Part shown: positions 1 through 5,922 of the stretch, piece after piece | Position numbering within the stretch: position 1 is the first letter of the stretch | Layout of the letters: every line of letters begins with the position of its first letter | From: Glaesserella parasuis | Lineage (GTDB): Bacteria > Pseudomonadota > Gammaproteobacteria > Enterobacterales > Pasteurellaceae | DNA: 5,922 bases | Assembly: GCF_002015085.1 (NCBI RefSeq) | Contig: NZ_MUXW01000041.1 | Span: 1-5,922, forward strand | Reading direction: 5' to 3' | Notes under the pieces: generated by a model | What the model was told of the DNA's origin: nothing | The model's input: only the letters and a program-made list of their open reading frames with translations | Database searches by the model: none | Program-made: the position numbers and the translations under genes

Positions 1-14
1 AAAATTTTGCGAGT
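1..14. other. Non-coding edge downstream of the adhesin stop
   Basis: Only 14 bases lie beyond the TAA. They contain AAAATTTTGC on the plus strand, an AT-rich stretch of the kind that commonly flanks Apl-type uptake signals in intergenic terminator hairpins. No hairpin can be completed inside the window, so this is a hint only. Confidence 0.25.
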
Positions 15-1010
15 TTATATGCCTAGGTTGATTTTTGTTCCTGCACCAATCTGAGTATCCCACACAATTGTGCCTAAACCTGGTAAGATTTGACCTGTAG
101 TCGGATCTTTACTGTAGTTTCTGATTTCTACAAGGTCATCGCCGGCACCCATATCTAAGGTTGAGCTTTGGAAGCGGTTCACAACAACATGGTCATTGCC
201 ATCTTTGAGCTGGATATTCGCACCTTGCTCAATTAATGCTGCTTTGATGAAATCGCTGTCTCTACCATCCAAAATGGTCGAGCTCTTAATATTTCCACGA
301 GCCTGCATTGGTGAGTTGAAATAATGCCCTGGTTTGTAGGCGTAAGCTCCATTTGGTGCAATCACCACACGGTTATTACCATCGCCTAAGTCGATAGTTG
401 AGCCCATGATTGCCCCGAAGTTTTCACCGGTAATACCCTCAACAATAATAGTATCATCACCTCTACCCATGTTTATGGTCGCATTTTCTATACGTCCACC
501 GCCAGCTTGGTTTCGATGGTTGATTTGATTCGATAGGCGTTCCCAAGTTTGATCCATATTTTGAGAACTCCACTGACTTGAGTTTTTCGCATCTTTCGTG
601 AAAATATCAATTTCACCGGTTTTCTTGTTGCGATATTCTTCAAAATACTCATTATCCGTACCGACCATCAGCAAGTCATCGCCCTCGCCCATATTCAGCC
701 TAATGATATCCTTACCATCACGCTTATATTTCGTACCGAGGTCGTTACCGACTACAAGGGTATCATTGCCTTGTTGGAAGTCAAGGGTAAGCAGGTAGTT
801 TTTCCCTGACTGCTCGTTTTGTTTACCGAGCGTCTCATGGATTAACACCGTGTCGTTTCTATTACTCCATTTATAGGTCGCTCCATCGCCATCTTGGCGT
901 GTAGATTGAGGTCTTGAGTTTCCATAGCCACCCTCGCTTAGCTGTTTCAAGCCTGAGCTTGGGCTATTGCCCCAGTCTTGGTAAACGTCGTCGTTGCCTT
1001 TTATACCAAA
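15..1010 (-). repeat. Gly-Asp repeats, probable calcium-binding beta-solenoid
   Basis: There are eight or nine degenerate motifs. The clearest are N-M-G-E-G-D-D-L-L-M-V, N-M-G-R-G-D-D-T-I-I-V, D-L-G-D-G-N-N-R-V-V-I, L-K-D-G-N-D-H-V-V-V and D-M-G-A-G-D-D-L-V-E-I. In the last third the motif starts fall at residues 262, 289, 329, 349, 368 and 410 (from the TTG at 1265), that is, steps of 27, 40, 20, 19 and 42, suggesting rungs of about 20 residues. This differs from the 9-residue period of classical RTX toxins. The final copy is cut off by the stop codon. Confidence 0.65.
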
Positions 1011-1319
1011 TATACCCGTCCAAGAGTTATAGCCTAGGCGTCCGGTGATGTTTTGAACGCCAGTTGTTACACCGTCGTAGTTCACTACATCCAAAGTCGT
1101 CTTCACGCTAGCATTGCCCTTAATAAAGCCTTCCATGTTGTAGGACTCAATTTTCACAGTGCTGTTGTCTTTAACTGTATTTGGAGCAAGGGTAACTTTG
1201 CCCTCATTAGTCAAATTAACACCCTCTGGAGCTTGACTAGACTGTTGTCCATCAACCTCTTTCAACGCCCAGTTATTGCTCTCTTTAGCATAAACAAGGG
1301 TTTTCTGTTTTCCTTTTTT
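15..1319 (-). CDS. Adhesin segment 4: last Ig-like module and C-terminal Gly-Asp repeat region
   Basis: The frame is open from 1319 to a TAA at 15-17. A TTG at 1263-1265 is the nominal start, but it has no ribosome site and the coherent protein starts earlier ('K-Q-K-T-L-V-Y-A-K-E-S-N-N-W'), so it is the continuation of segment 3. Residues from the TTG: 1-65 finish module 11 ('G-K-V-T-L-A-P-N-T-V-K-D-N'). About 80-416 hold Gly-Asp motifs at 87-93, 163-172, 191-201, 265-275, 291-302, 351-362 and 370-381, of the form 'S-T-I-D-L-G-x-G-D-D-x-V-x-I'. These resemble RTX/beta-roll calcium sites but are not tandem nonapeptides. In type I secreted adhesins such a region folds in external calcium and precedes the C-terminal secretion signal. 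The last residues 'T-K-I-N-L-G-I' stop inside the next repeat, so the C-terminus may be missing. Confidence 0.83.
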   Translation of the reverse strand, partial: KKGKQKTLVYAKESNNWALKEVDGQQSSQAPEGVNLTNEGKVTLAPNTVKDNSTVKIESYNMEGFIKGNASVKTTLDVVNYDGVTTGVQNITGRLGYNSWTGIFGIKGNDDVYQDWGNSPSSGLKQLSEGGYGNSRPQSTRQDGDGATYKWSNRNDTVLIHETLGKQNEQSGKNYLLTLDFQQGNDTLVVGNDLGTKYKRDGKDIIRLNMGEGDDLLMVGTDNEYFEEYRNKKTGEIDIFTKDAKNSSQWSSQNMDQTWERLSNQINHRNQAGGGRIENATINMGRGDDTIIVEGITGENFGAIMGSTIDLGDGNNRVVIAPNGAYAYKPGHYFNSPMQARGNIKSSTILDGRDSDFIKAALIEQGANIQLKDGNDHVVVNRFQSSTLDMGAGDDLVEIRNYSKDPTTGQILPGLGTIVWDTQIGAGTKINLGI

Positions 1320-2379
1320 TCATCGTAGTAAGTGACTTTGAATTTGCTGGTGTTTTCACCCACTTTCACAATCGCCCCGCCTCGATTTGCACTATCGATT
1401 TGAGCCGTTGGTTTAGTCGGTTGTGGTTGTAAAAACTCATCGCCTGCTTTACCTACAAGAATGTTGGTAATGCTATCGCTGGTAATATTGCTGACAGTTA
1501 GAGCTCCGTTGCCAATAGTCTGTACATTGTCATAGATAACTTTTTCGTCACCATCCACAATGTCATTACCATTACCATCGCCTAACTGCATAACATATTT
1601 TTCCCAACCATTATCATCTTTAATAAAGGCTATATTTTGCTCGCCTCCATCTTTGGTTGTCACCGTGAAGCTAATAAAATCAACACCAGCCTCTGGATTG
1701 ATTTGTACTTGACCAATACCTGTGTTTTTAAAGGTTGTTGGTGTTTCATCTGCTGGAGTTATAGTTGTTGTATCATCTATAAACTCTGGTTGTGCCGGTG
1801 GCTGAGCTGGGGTTTCTGGCTCAGGTTCAACCGTAGGCGGTTTCGGTTGATTATTTGGATCCACCACATCCGGATTGCTCGGTGCTTTCGTGCTTTCATC
1901 GTTTTCTTTAACAATGGTATTACCGGAGCTATCCGTCGCCTCCACTTTAATTCCTGTGCCGTCTTTCACCGCCTCAGGTTTTAAGGTGATCTTACCGGTA
2001 TCTTCATCAATTTCAGCTATTTCACTCGGCACATCGCCACTAAACGACCACTTATTCGTATTCGGATCTTTCACCGCGGTAATGGTCTCGTAGTTTTTCT
2101 CGCCTTCAGTACCGCTTGTACCATCGCTAGTGCCTGTCGCCCCCTCTTCAGGTTTAACCTCTTTCTCATAGCGAACTGTCAAGGTGTTATTATCACCGCC
2201 CGGTGTCACTTCCATACCGCCTTGTTGCTCACCCTCTGTAATAGGTTTAACTGTAGGCGTTTCCGCAGCATGTTCCGAACTATCTTTCTTCGGCGGAACT
2301 ACAGGCTCTGTTGGAGTAGATTTGTTATTTTTGCCATCCGTTGCCACTGCTACAATACCATTGCCATCGCCTACAAGGG
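1262..2379 (-). CDS. Adhesin segment 3: Ig-like modules, Pro-rich hinge and Ca-loop domain
   Basis: The coherent protein begins at the frameshift near 2377 ('L-V-G-D-G-N-G-I-V-A-V-A-T-D') and keeps frame to about 1314; the last 17 codons to the TGA at 1262-1264 are out of frame. The nominal GTG start at 2345-2347 has no ribosome site. Residues counted from that GTG: 1-30 end of module 9; 31-163 module 10, with 'V-T-P-G-G-D-N', Trp100 and 'I-D-E-D-T-G-K-I-T-L-K-P'; 164-188 Pro/Glu/Gln-rich hinge; 189-311 a unique domain with Trp248 and an acidic loop at 257-268; about 316-344 the start of module 11. It is the membrane-proximal end of the stalk if the C-terminus anchors in the secretion channel, as in retained RTX adhesins; that orientation is an inference from the family. 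Confidence 0.83.
1314..1320 (-). other. Frameshift site 3 (A7, one base short)
   Basis: A run of seven A in gene orientation follows Y-Y-D-E. With eight A the protein reads Y-Y-D-E-K-K-G-K-Q-K-T-L-V-Y-A-K-E-S-N-N-W, matching 'V-T-Y-x-D-K-N-G-Q-T-Q-T-I-K-L' in module 8. As written, the frame ends at a TGA at 1262-1264. The TGA at 1320-1322 closes segment 4's frame, so the shift is confined to the region just below it. Confidence 0.85.
1415..1783 (-). other. Unique domain with acidic Ca-binding-like loop
   Basis: About 123 residues lie between the Pro-rich hinge and the last Ig-like module. The domain has beta-type alternation ('V-D-F-I-S-F-T-V-T-T', 'N-I-A-F-I-K-D-D-N-G-W'), then the loop G-D-G-N-G-N-D-I-V-D-G-D-E at 1544-1582, then 'A-L-T-V-S-N-I-T'. 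The Asp/Asn/Gly spacing resembles calcium loops of thrombospondin-3 or EF-hand-like repeats, but a single loop is not diagnostic. It does not share the 'T-G-x-I-T-L-K-P' strand of its neighbours. I do not recognise a named family. Confidence 0.55.
1784..1858 (-). other. Pro-rich hinge
   Basis: These 25 residues contain ten Pro with Glu, Gln and Asn ('P-K-P-P-T-V-E-P-E-P-E-T-P-A-Q-P-P-A-Q-P'). They follow module 10 and precede a domain unlike the other modules. This is the only strongly Pro-rich run in the protein and probably a rigid spacer separating the long stalk from the C-terminal portion. Confidence 0.75.
2111..2119 (-). other. Apl-type DNA uptake signal core, copy 1
   Basis: An exact ACAAGCGGT on the minus strand, in frame as Thr-Ser-Gly within a Thr/Gly/Ser-rich loop of module 10. 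This 9-mer is the uptake signal core of the A. pleuropneumoniae-type Pasteurellaceae, bound during natural transformation. By chance one would expect about 0.05 copies in a window this size. Confidence 0.6.
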
Positions 2380-5300
2380 ACCACCACTTGGGAAAGTGAC
2401 TTTACCTGTAGCTGGATCAACTTTAGGAGCATCTCCCGTATTGGTGCCCTTACCTTGCCATTCCCATTGACCATTCTCTTTTTTCACCACCTTACCGATA
2501 GATTCACCGTTTGGTTTATCTTCCGATGTTGTACCATTGGTCGGTTTCTTAAAGAACTCCATCTCCTTAGTATCATCACCCGGTGTAAAGGTTGCTTTAT
2601 CGCCGTCATTACCTGTGGTAATCGGATCTGCACGATCTGGCGTCATATCCTCTTGAACGGTATAGTCACCTGTAGTGATCGCGTTATTCTGATCATCCTT
2701 AGCATCAGCTTTCACCGTTTTACCAATCTGAGTTGCATCTTTCGGAATTGTCACCGCACCTGTAGTAGTATCGACAGTTACACCATTTGGTAAACTAATG
2801 GTTTCTCCGTTTTCAGTGGTTGTACCGACTGTATCGCCAGTTGTTGTACCATCTGTTCCAGTTATAGTCGTCCCCTCTTTCTTCACAACCCATTTTGTTG
2901 CGTCTTGAGGATATGCGGCAGTTCCTGTTTCTCCCTGACTCGCTGGCACTTTTTCCAATTTAATCGTCTGTGTTTGACCATTTTTATCGGTATAAGTCAC
3001 CGTCATTTCCTTATTATCTTGACCCGGTTTTACCATCACATCACCCTTATTGGTTTGGGTAATTTCTGGCGAGTACACGGTTTTGTCTTTGATTCCTTTT
3101 GCATCTAAACCAGCATCAACGGTTTGTGAAATTCCCTCTTTACCCGTTGTCGGTTGCTTCATCGCATTAAAGCCCGTCGCAGATACTTGAGTGTTATCCT
3201 GCACCGCCTGAGGTTTTAAGGTAATCTCACCGCTTGTCTTATCAATGGTCGCCACATCTTCCGGTTCAGGCATCAGATTTTTCGGTGCATTATGTTCTTT
3301 ACCATCAGTACCTGTAACTTTGGTGTTATAGTCCTGTTCCGTTGTGGTATAGAGTTTCCACTCACCATTTTCTTTCTTAGCAATCAACACCGCATTTTCG
3401 TTTTGAGGTGTTTGAGTTTGTGCAGCATCGCCAGTCGTTGCACCTGTTACTGGTGTAGAAGTAATGACTTTAGTCGTAGTCTGCTGCGTTGCACCAGCTT
3501 GACCATCAGCACCAGTTGCCGAAGTTGTCGGAGTAGTTTCCGTCACTGTCTTCGCAGAGCCTTGTTCTAAGGTGCCGTTTTGACCCTTAGTCACTGTCGG
3601 CGCATCGGTTTCCGTCGGAGTCTCATCATCCTTATGAGTAATAATCTTCGCGAGGTCGGTTCTCGTGCGTTTTTGACCGTTTTCATCCGTCGGAATTTGA
3701 TTTTCTTCTAACGTATTACCACTGCTGTCTTTATTATCCACATAAGGCTCGCTTGAGGCTTTTTGTTGATCACCCACAGTCTTATAACCCACCGCTTCTG
3801 CTTCTGAGCCATCCTTCACTTTCTGACCTTTAACAATCACAGTACCGTCGTCTTTGATGATATAGTCACCCTCAGCAGGTTTTTTATCCTGTTCAGCCGG
3901 TTGCGTTGTATCCAATACCCACTTACCTTGCTCAAGATCTTTCTTCACAGCGATTTCTTTCGGCTGACCTTGATCATCTACATACTTCACAACCATTCTG
4001 TCATTATCGCCGCCTGGTTTCGCTACGATATCGCCTGCGTTTGGTTGGTCGCCTGAAACGCCGTTAACTGCCTCTGTTCTGCCCGCAGTGATTGTTGGCA
4101 CGTCTGTGCGTTCTGGTGAATGAGTATCCTTAGCTGTTTGGTCTGTAGGCCCTTTGTTCAGTTCTTGAGTTGCTGCTTGCTCTGGTTTATTACCCGCAAA
4201 GTCCGTTGTGGTTGCTGAGAGCGTACCGCCAAATGGTGCTTTGTCACCGGTAACGATAGCAACTGTTTTACCATCAACTTGTTTTAAGGTAATTAAATTA
4301 GCATTATCACCTTCGACAACCCATTGCGAGCCATTGTGAGCTAATTTCACTTTCTTAGCTTGTTCAGAAGCACCATTTTCACCTTTTGGCGTTAAGGTAA
4401 TTTCAACCTCTAACGCTTCCCCTTGAGCCGGTGTCGGAAGCACAACTTTCGCCCCACCAAAGCCTTCTACATACGGGGTAATGGTTGGGTTTTCTGGTGC
4501 TGTTGTTTCGGTGTGGTCATCTTTTTCACCTTTACGAGTAGCTGTTGCGTTGACTGTTTGAGGTGCGCTCGGTGCTTTACCCGTGCTGGTTGCTTCCAGA
4601 GTAATTGCTGTTGCAGGACTGTTTGTGCTGAAATTGAAATCTTTTAATTTCTCTTTTAGCTGACCATCTCGGATATTATTTGTATCAAAGGTAAACTCGC
4701 CGTTCTCAGATGCTACCGTAGTTGAACCAATCTCAACTTTTTCATTGTTGTACATTACATAAGCTTTAACTACCGCATCTTTTTCCGCTTTACCCGTGAT
4801 AGTAAATTTCTCTGGTGTTGCGTTAGAGACGGTGTCTGTGTCAATCGCTTTAGTCAATGATACATCTCTCAACAGTGTCACTTCATCAAAGGCTGTGGTT
4901 ACGTCTTGCCCTGCTGTCTCATTGCCCGCTAAATCAACAATTTTCACCTTAACTGGCGAGTTGTCTTTCACTTGATTTGCTGGGATTTCAGCACTGTTGC
5001 CAGTTGGATTTGCCACAACGTTTGTGTTATTTGAAGTCCAATTGTTATCGCTACCTTTAGTTAAAGTTACGATCACTTTTTCTTCTGAATTTTCAGGCGT
5101 AAATTCTAATACCACACGATCGCCCACCTGTGCATCGCTAGGTAATGCTACAGTTACAGCTCCACGTTTGTTGCCAGTTTGTTCTGCCGTAAGTGTTGGA
5201 GCCGTTGTCGGCGGAGTATTATCGCCTTCGTGTCCACCTGAATTTTCCACATCATTATTGCTATGTTTACCGACAGCAGGTGTTCCTACTTGAACAGCTG

Positions 5301-5790
5301 TAGACGGAATACTTGGTGCTTTCACTGGTGTTGTGCCATCAGTACCCACTTCTTGGACTGTTGCAACTAATTTATCCGTTGATGTAATGTTTTCAGGTGC
5401 TTTACTACTTGGATCTTTCGCTTTTTCAGTAATTGTAATGACTGCTTTGCCATTTTCACCAACAACGCCTTCACCAATTGGGGTGTTGAGCTCACCTTCT
5501 TTGTACACTTTCACAAGTGAACCTTTCGGTGCAGTTGTGGTTACAGTCACAATCGCTTTTTCAGGCTCATTATTCGCTGCTTCGCCATTGCTTACTACGT
5601 CAACTGCTTTCACCGTGATAGTTGGCTGCGCTGATTTTTCATCAAACGGAGCAACGACTTTAGTCGTATTGCTTTCTGCTGATGTTTTTCCTGATACATC
5701 AGTAGTTTGTGCTTTGACCTCGGTGTTGTCGGCTAATTTGTCTTTAAGAATCGTTACACTGACTTTGCCATTTTCAGTGGTTGGGTGAGT
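2371..5790 (-). CDS. Adhesin segment 2: main Ig-like stalk
   Basis: The frame is open from 5790 (bounded by an in-frame TAA at 5791-5793) to a TAG at 2371-2373. The first start-type codon is a GTG at 5611-5613, but no Shine-Dalgarno sequence precedes it and the protein is already coherent upstream ('T-E-N-G-K-V-S-V-T-I', 'A-Q-P-T-I-T'), so I reject it as a true start. The segment holds the end of module 1 and modules 2-9. Modules 2 and 4 (from about 5631 and 4863) lack the Trp and resemble 'I-T-G-x-A-x-x-x-A-V-V-K-x-Y ... E-N-G-E-F-T-F' bacterial Ig domains. Modules 3 and 5 (5205, 4488) have 'G-x-x-V-x-L-P' plus a Trp motif. Modules 6-9 (4101, 3603, 3060, 2619) mostly carry 'K-P-G-x-D-N' and 'T-G-x-I-T-L-K-P'-like strands. 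Role: extracellular stalk, inferred. The TAG is produced by a frameshift; the same module continues in segment 3. Confidence 0.85.
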   Translation of the reverse strand, partial: THPTTENGKVSVTILKDKLADNTEVKAQTTDVSGKTSAESNTTKVVAPFDEKSAQPTITVKAVDVVSNGEAANNEPEKAIVTVTTTAPKGSLVKVYKEGELNTPIGEGVVGENGKAVITITEKAKDPSSKAPENITSTDKLVATVQEVGTDGTTPVKAPSIPSTAVQVGTPAVGKHSNNDVENSGGHEGDNTPPTTAPTLTAEQTGNKRGAVTVALPSDAQVGDRVVLEFTPENSEEKVIVTLTKGSDNNWTSNNTNVVANPTGNSAEIPANQVKDNSPVKVKIVDLAGNETAGQDVTTAFDEVTLLRDVSLTKAIDTDTVSNATPEKFTITGKAEKDAVVKAYVMYNNEKVEIGSTTVASENGEFTFDTNNIRDGQLKEKLKDFNFSTNSPATAITLEATSTGKAPSAPQTVNATATRKGEKDDHTETTAPENPTITPYVEGFGGAKVVLPTPAQGEALEVEITLTPKGENGASEQAKKVKLAHNGSQWVVEGDNANLITLKQVDGKTVAIVTGDKAPFGGTLSATTTDFAGNKPEQAATQELNKGPTDQTAKDTHSPERTDVPTITAGRTEAVNGVSGDQPNAGDIVAKPGGDNDRMVVKYVDDQGQPKEIAVKKDLEQGKWVLDTTQPAEQDKKPAEGDYIIKDDGTVIVKGQKVKDGSEAEAVGYKTVGDQQKASSEPYVDNKDSSGNTLEENQIPTDENGQKRTRTDLAKIITHKDDETPTETDAPTVTKGQNGTLEQGSAKTVTETTPTTSATGADGQAGATQQTTTKVITSTPVTGATTGDAAQTQTPQNENAVLIAKKENGEWKLYTTTEQDYNTKVTGTDGKEHNAPKNLMPEPEDVATIDKTSGEITLKPQAVQDNTQVSATGFNAMKQPTTGKEGISQTVDAGLDAKGIKDKTVYSPEITQTNKGDVMVKPGQDNKEMTVTYTDKNGQTQTIKLEKVPASQGETGTAAYPQDATKWVVKKEGTTITGTDGTTTGDTVGTTTENGETISLPNGVTVDTTTGAVTIPKDATQIGKTVKADAKDDQNNAITTGDYTVQEDMTPDRADPITTGNDGDKATFTPGDDTKEMEFFKKPTNGTTSEDKPNGESIGKVVKKENGQWEWQGKGTNTGDAPKVDPATGKVTFPSGGPL
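2377..2379 (-). other. Frameshift site 2 (CCC, one base short)
   Basis: Segment 2 ends F-P-S-G-G-P-L-stop at GGTGGTCCCTTGTAG. One extra C gives G-G-P-L-V-G-D-G-N-G-I-V-A-V-A-T-D, which parallels 'V-K-D-G-T-G-I-K-V-E-A-T-D' of module 10. Segment 3's frame is closed upstream by TAA at 2402-2404, so the shift lies between 2371 and 2401. Confidence 0.8.
3229..3237 (-). other. Apl-type DNA uptake signal core, copy 2
   Basis: A second exact ACAAGCGGT on the minus strand, again in frame as Thr-Ser-Gly, here inside 'I-D-K-T-S-G-E-I-T-L-K-P' of module 7. The equivalent place in module 10 is 'D-E-D-T-G-K-I-T-L-K-P', so the signal coincides with a change in an otherwise conserved strand. Confidence 0.6.
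3394..3558 (-). other. Thr/Gln/Ala-rich low-complexity insert in module 7
   Basis: A 55-residue stretch has 18 Thr and many Gln, Ala and Gly residues, and almost no large hydrophobics. It sits where neighbouring modules have their 'K-P-G-x-D-N ... V-x-Y' strands, between 'T-L-E-Q-G' and 'A-V-L-I-A-K-K-E-N-G-E-W'. It is probably a flexible or extended linker within the stalk. Such Thr-rich stretches can be glycosylated in some surface proteins, but nothing here shows that. Confidence 0.6.
5783..5785 (-). other. Frameshift site 1 (CCC, one base short)
   Basis: In gene orientation the frame of segment 1 reads K-L-T and then leaves the family pattern at CTCACCCAACC. One extra C gives K-L-T-P-T-T-E-N-G-K-V, joining segment 1 to segment 2 without loss. 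The frame of segment 2 meets a TAA just upstream, at 5791-5793, so the shift must lie between about 5768 and 5790. Confidence 0.75.
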
Positions 5791-5922
5791 TTAAATGAAT
5801 CTTTTTCATCTTGAACCCAGTTTCCACCAGTATAGGTGTAAGTCAATGTCGTCGGTGTACCCGCTGTTCCATCAGTATTTTCTGGGGTGTAGTTGATGGT
5901 GACTTTATCCCCTTCAACAATT
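5783..5922 (-). CDS. Adhesin segment 1: partial Ig-like module at window edge
   Basis: This is the most upstream visible piece of the adhesin, about 46 codons, open to the right edge with no start in view. It reads as the first half of a type-A Ig-like module: a 'V-E-G-D-K-V-T-I-N-Y-T-P' strand, a Thr-rich stretch, then the conserved 'G-G-N-W-V' Trp motif (Trp codon at 5817-5819) and 'D-S-F-K-L-T'. After that the frame leaves the protein; taken literally it would run on to a TAA at 5754-5756. The second half of the same module continues in another frame directly below 5790, so this is not a separate gene. Its being coding is well supported by the match to the other modules; the exact shift base is inferred. 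Confidence 0.75.

Larger units (their letters stand above)
15..5922 (-). pseudogene. Giant Ig-like-repeat surface adhesin (BapA/RTX-like), 5'-partial, three frameshifts
   Basis: This is one continuous gene of about 1,970 codons read across four open segments. It enters at the right edge, so the N-terminus, promoter and ribosome site are outside. The product has at least ten Ig-like modules of about 85-180 residues, most with a single conserved Trp, followed by a Pro-rich hinge, a unique domain and a C-terminal Gly-Asp repeat region. I saw no cysteine in any segment. This order matches large type I secreted adhesins (BapA, LapA, SiiE-like), which are exported by an ABC/MFP/TolC system and extend from the cell surface to bind host cells or build biofilm; that role is inferred from architecture. 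The reading frame is lost at three homopolymers, each by one missing base, and domain motifs run smoothly across each break. Either the copy is a recent pseudogene or the sequence carries base-calling errors. No secretion genes are in the window. Confidence 0.8.
1071..5922 (-). repeat. Array of divergent Ig-like protein modules (about 11)
   Basis: The approximate module starts are 5922 (partial), 5631, 5205, 4863, 4488, 4101, 3603, 3060, 2619, 2257 and 1402. The repeats are visible in protein rather than DNA: each differs strongly from its neighbours, so this is an old array and not a recent tandem expansion. Trp-bearing modules share an 'x-(G/N)-x-W-x' strand, for example S-Q-W-V-V, G-K-W-V-L, G-E-W-K-L, T-K-W-V-V, N-K-W-S-F, N-N-W-A-L. 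Later modules add 'D-x-x-T-G-x-(I/V)-T-(L/I)-x-P'. Boundaries are judged by eye and may be off by 10-20 residues. Confidence 0.75.

Noticed and set aside
1262..1265. Overlapping stop and start (TTGA), as in translationally coupled operon genes
   Set aside because: The TTG has no ribosome site, the downstream frame is already coherent 18 codons earlier, and both frames belong to the same Ig-like module. The overlap is a by-product of the A7 frameshift.
1314..1320. A7 tract as a phase-variation switch
   Set aside because: Seven A is short for a contingency locus, it lies deep inside the gene, and two CCC sites show the same one-base loss, so a shared artefact is the simpler explanation. Not fully excluded.
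1637..1984. 115-codon plus-strand open frame
   Set aside because: Antisense shadow over the hinge and module 10; Trp/Cys/Arg-rich composition atypical of a real protein.
2345..2347. GTG as start of a separate gene
   Set aside because: No Shine-Dalgarno sequence upstream, and the preceding codons (G-D-G-N-G-I-V-A-V) continue the module from segment 2.
2341..2793. 150-codon plus-strand open frame
   Set aside because: Antisense shadow of modules 8-9; rich in Cys, Ile, Phe and Arg with no family resemblance.
5333..5788. 151-codon plus-strand open frame
   Set aside because: It lies antisense to strongly supported adhesin modules, and its Ser/Val/Thr/Leu/Phe-rich composition is what the complement of this Thr/Lys/Asp-rich repeat gives. 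No ribosome site or recognisable domain.
1..5922. CRISPR array, RNA genes, insertion sequence or prophage parts
   Set aside because: The window is coding on the minus strand from end to end; I saw no regularly spaced identical DNA repeats, tRNA-like folds, transposase motifs or inverted-repeat ends.

Overview
The window is almost entirely one very large minus-strand gene. It holds about 1,970 codons of the C-terminal part of a repetitive, cysteine-free, Thr/Asp/Gly/Lys-rich surface protein. Its start lies off the right edge. I read it as a giant Ig-like-repeat adhesin of the type I secreted (BapA/LapA/SiiE/RTX adhesin) kind: a long stalk of Ig-like modules, a Pro-rich hinge, a small domain with an acidic Ca-binding-like loop, a last Ig-like module, and a C-terminal Gly-Asp repeat region that looks like a Ca-binding beta-solenoid. 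No other gene is supported on either strand. Long plus-strand open frames are shadows of the adhesin.

The organism is probably a Pasteurellaceae of the Actinobacillus pleuropneumoniae/Mannheimia-type clade. The basis is two exact copies of the Apl-type DNA uptake signal core (ACAAGCGGT) and none of the Haemophilus influenzae-type core (AAGTGCGGT) that I could find. This rests on short motifs only.

Layout, in gene direction (right to left): 5922-5206, two Ig-like modules, the first partial; 5205-4102, three more modules of two alternating types; 4101-1859, modules sharing a 'G-D-x-x-x-K-P-G-x-D-N' first half and a 'D-x-x-T-G-x-I-T-L-K-P' second half, one of them carrying a Thr/Gln/Ala-rich insert; 1858-1784, Pro-rich hinge; 1783-1415, unique domain with a GDGNGNDIVDGDE loop; about 1402-1071, last Ig-like module; 1070-15, Gly-Asp repeat region; 1-14, the only non-coding bases.

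The frame is broken three times, at about 5783, 2377 and 1314. At each place the loss of one base from a short homopolymer (CCC, CCC, AAAAAAA in gene orientation) explains the break, and putting one base back gives uninterrupted, family-consistent protein. The pieces are therefore one gene, not an operon. The regular pattern suggests homopolymer sequencing errors; a young pseudogene or slippage variation are alternatives. The terminal TAA at 15-17 falls in the middle of a Gly-Asp repeat and cannot be repaired the same way, so the real C-terminus is uncertain.
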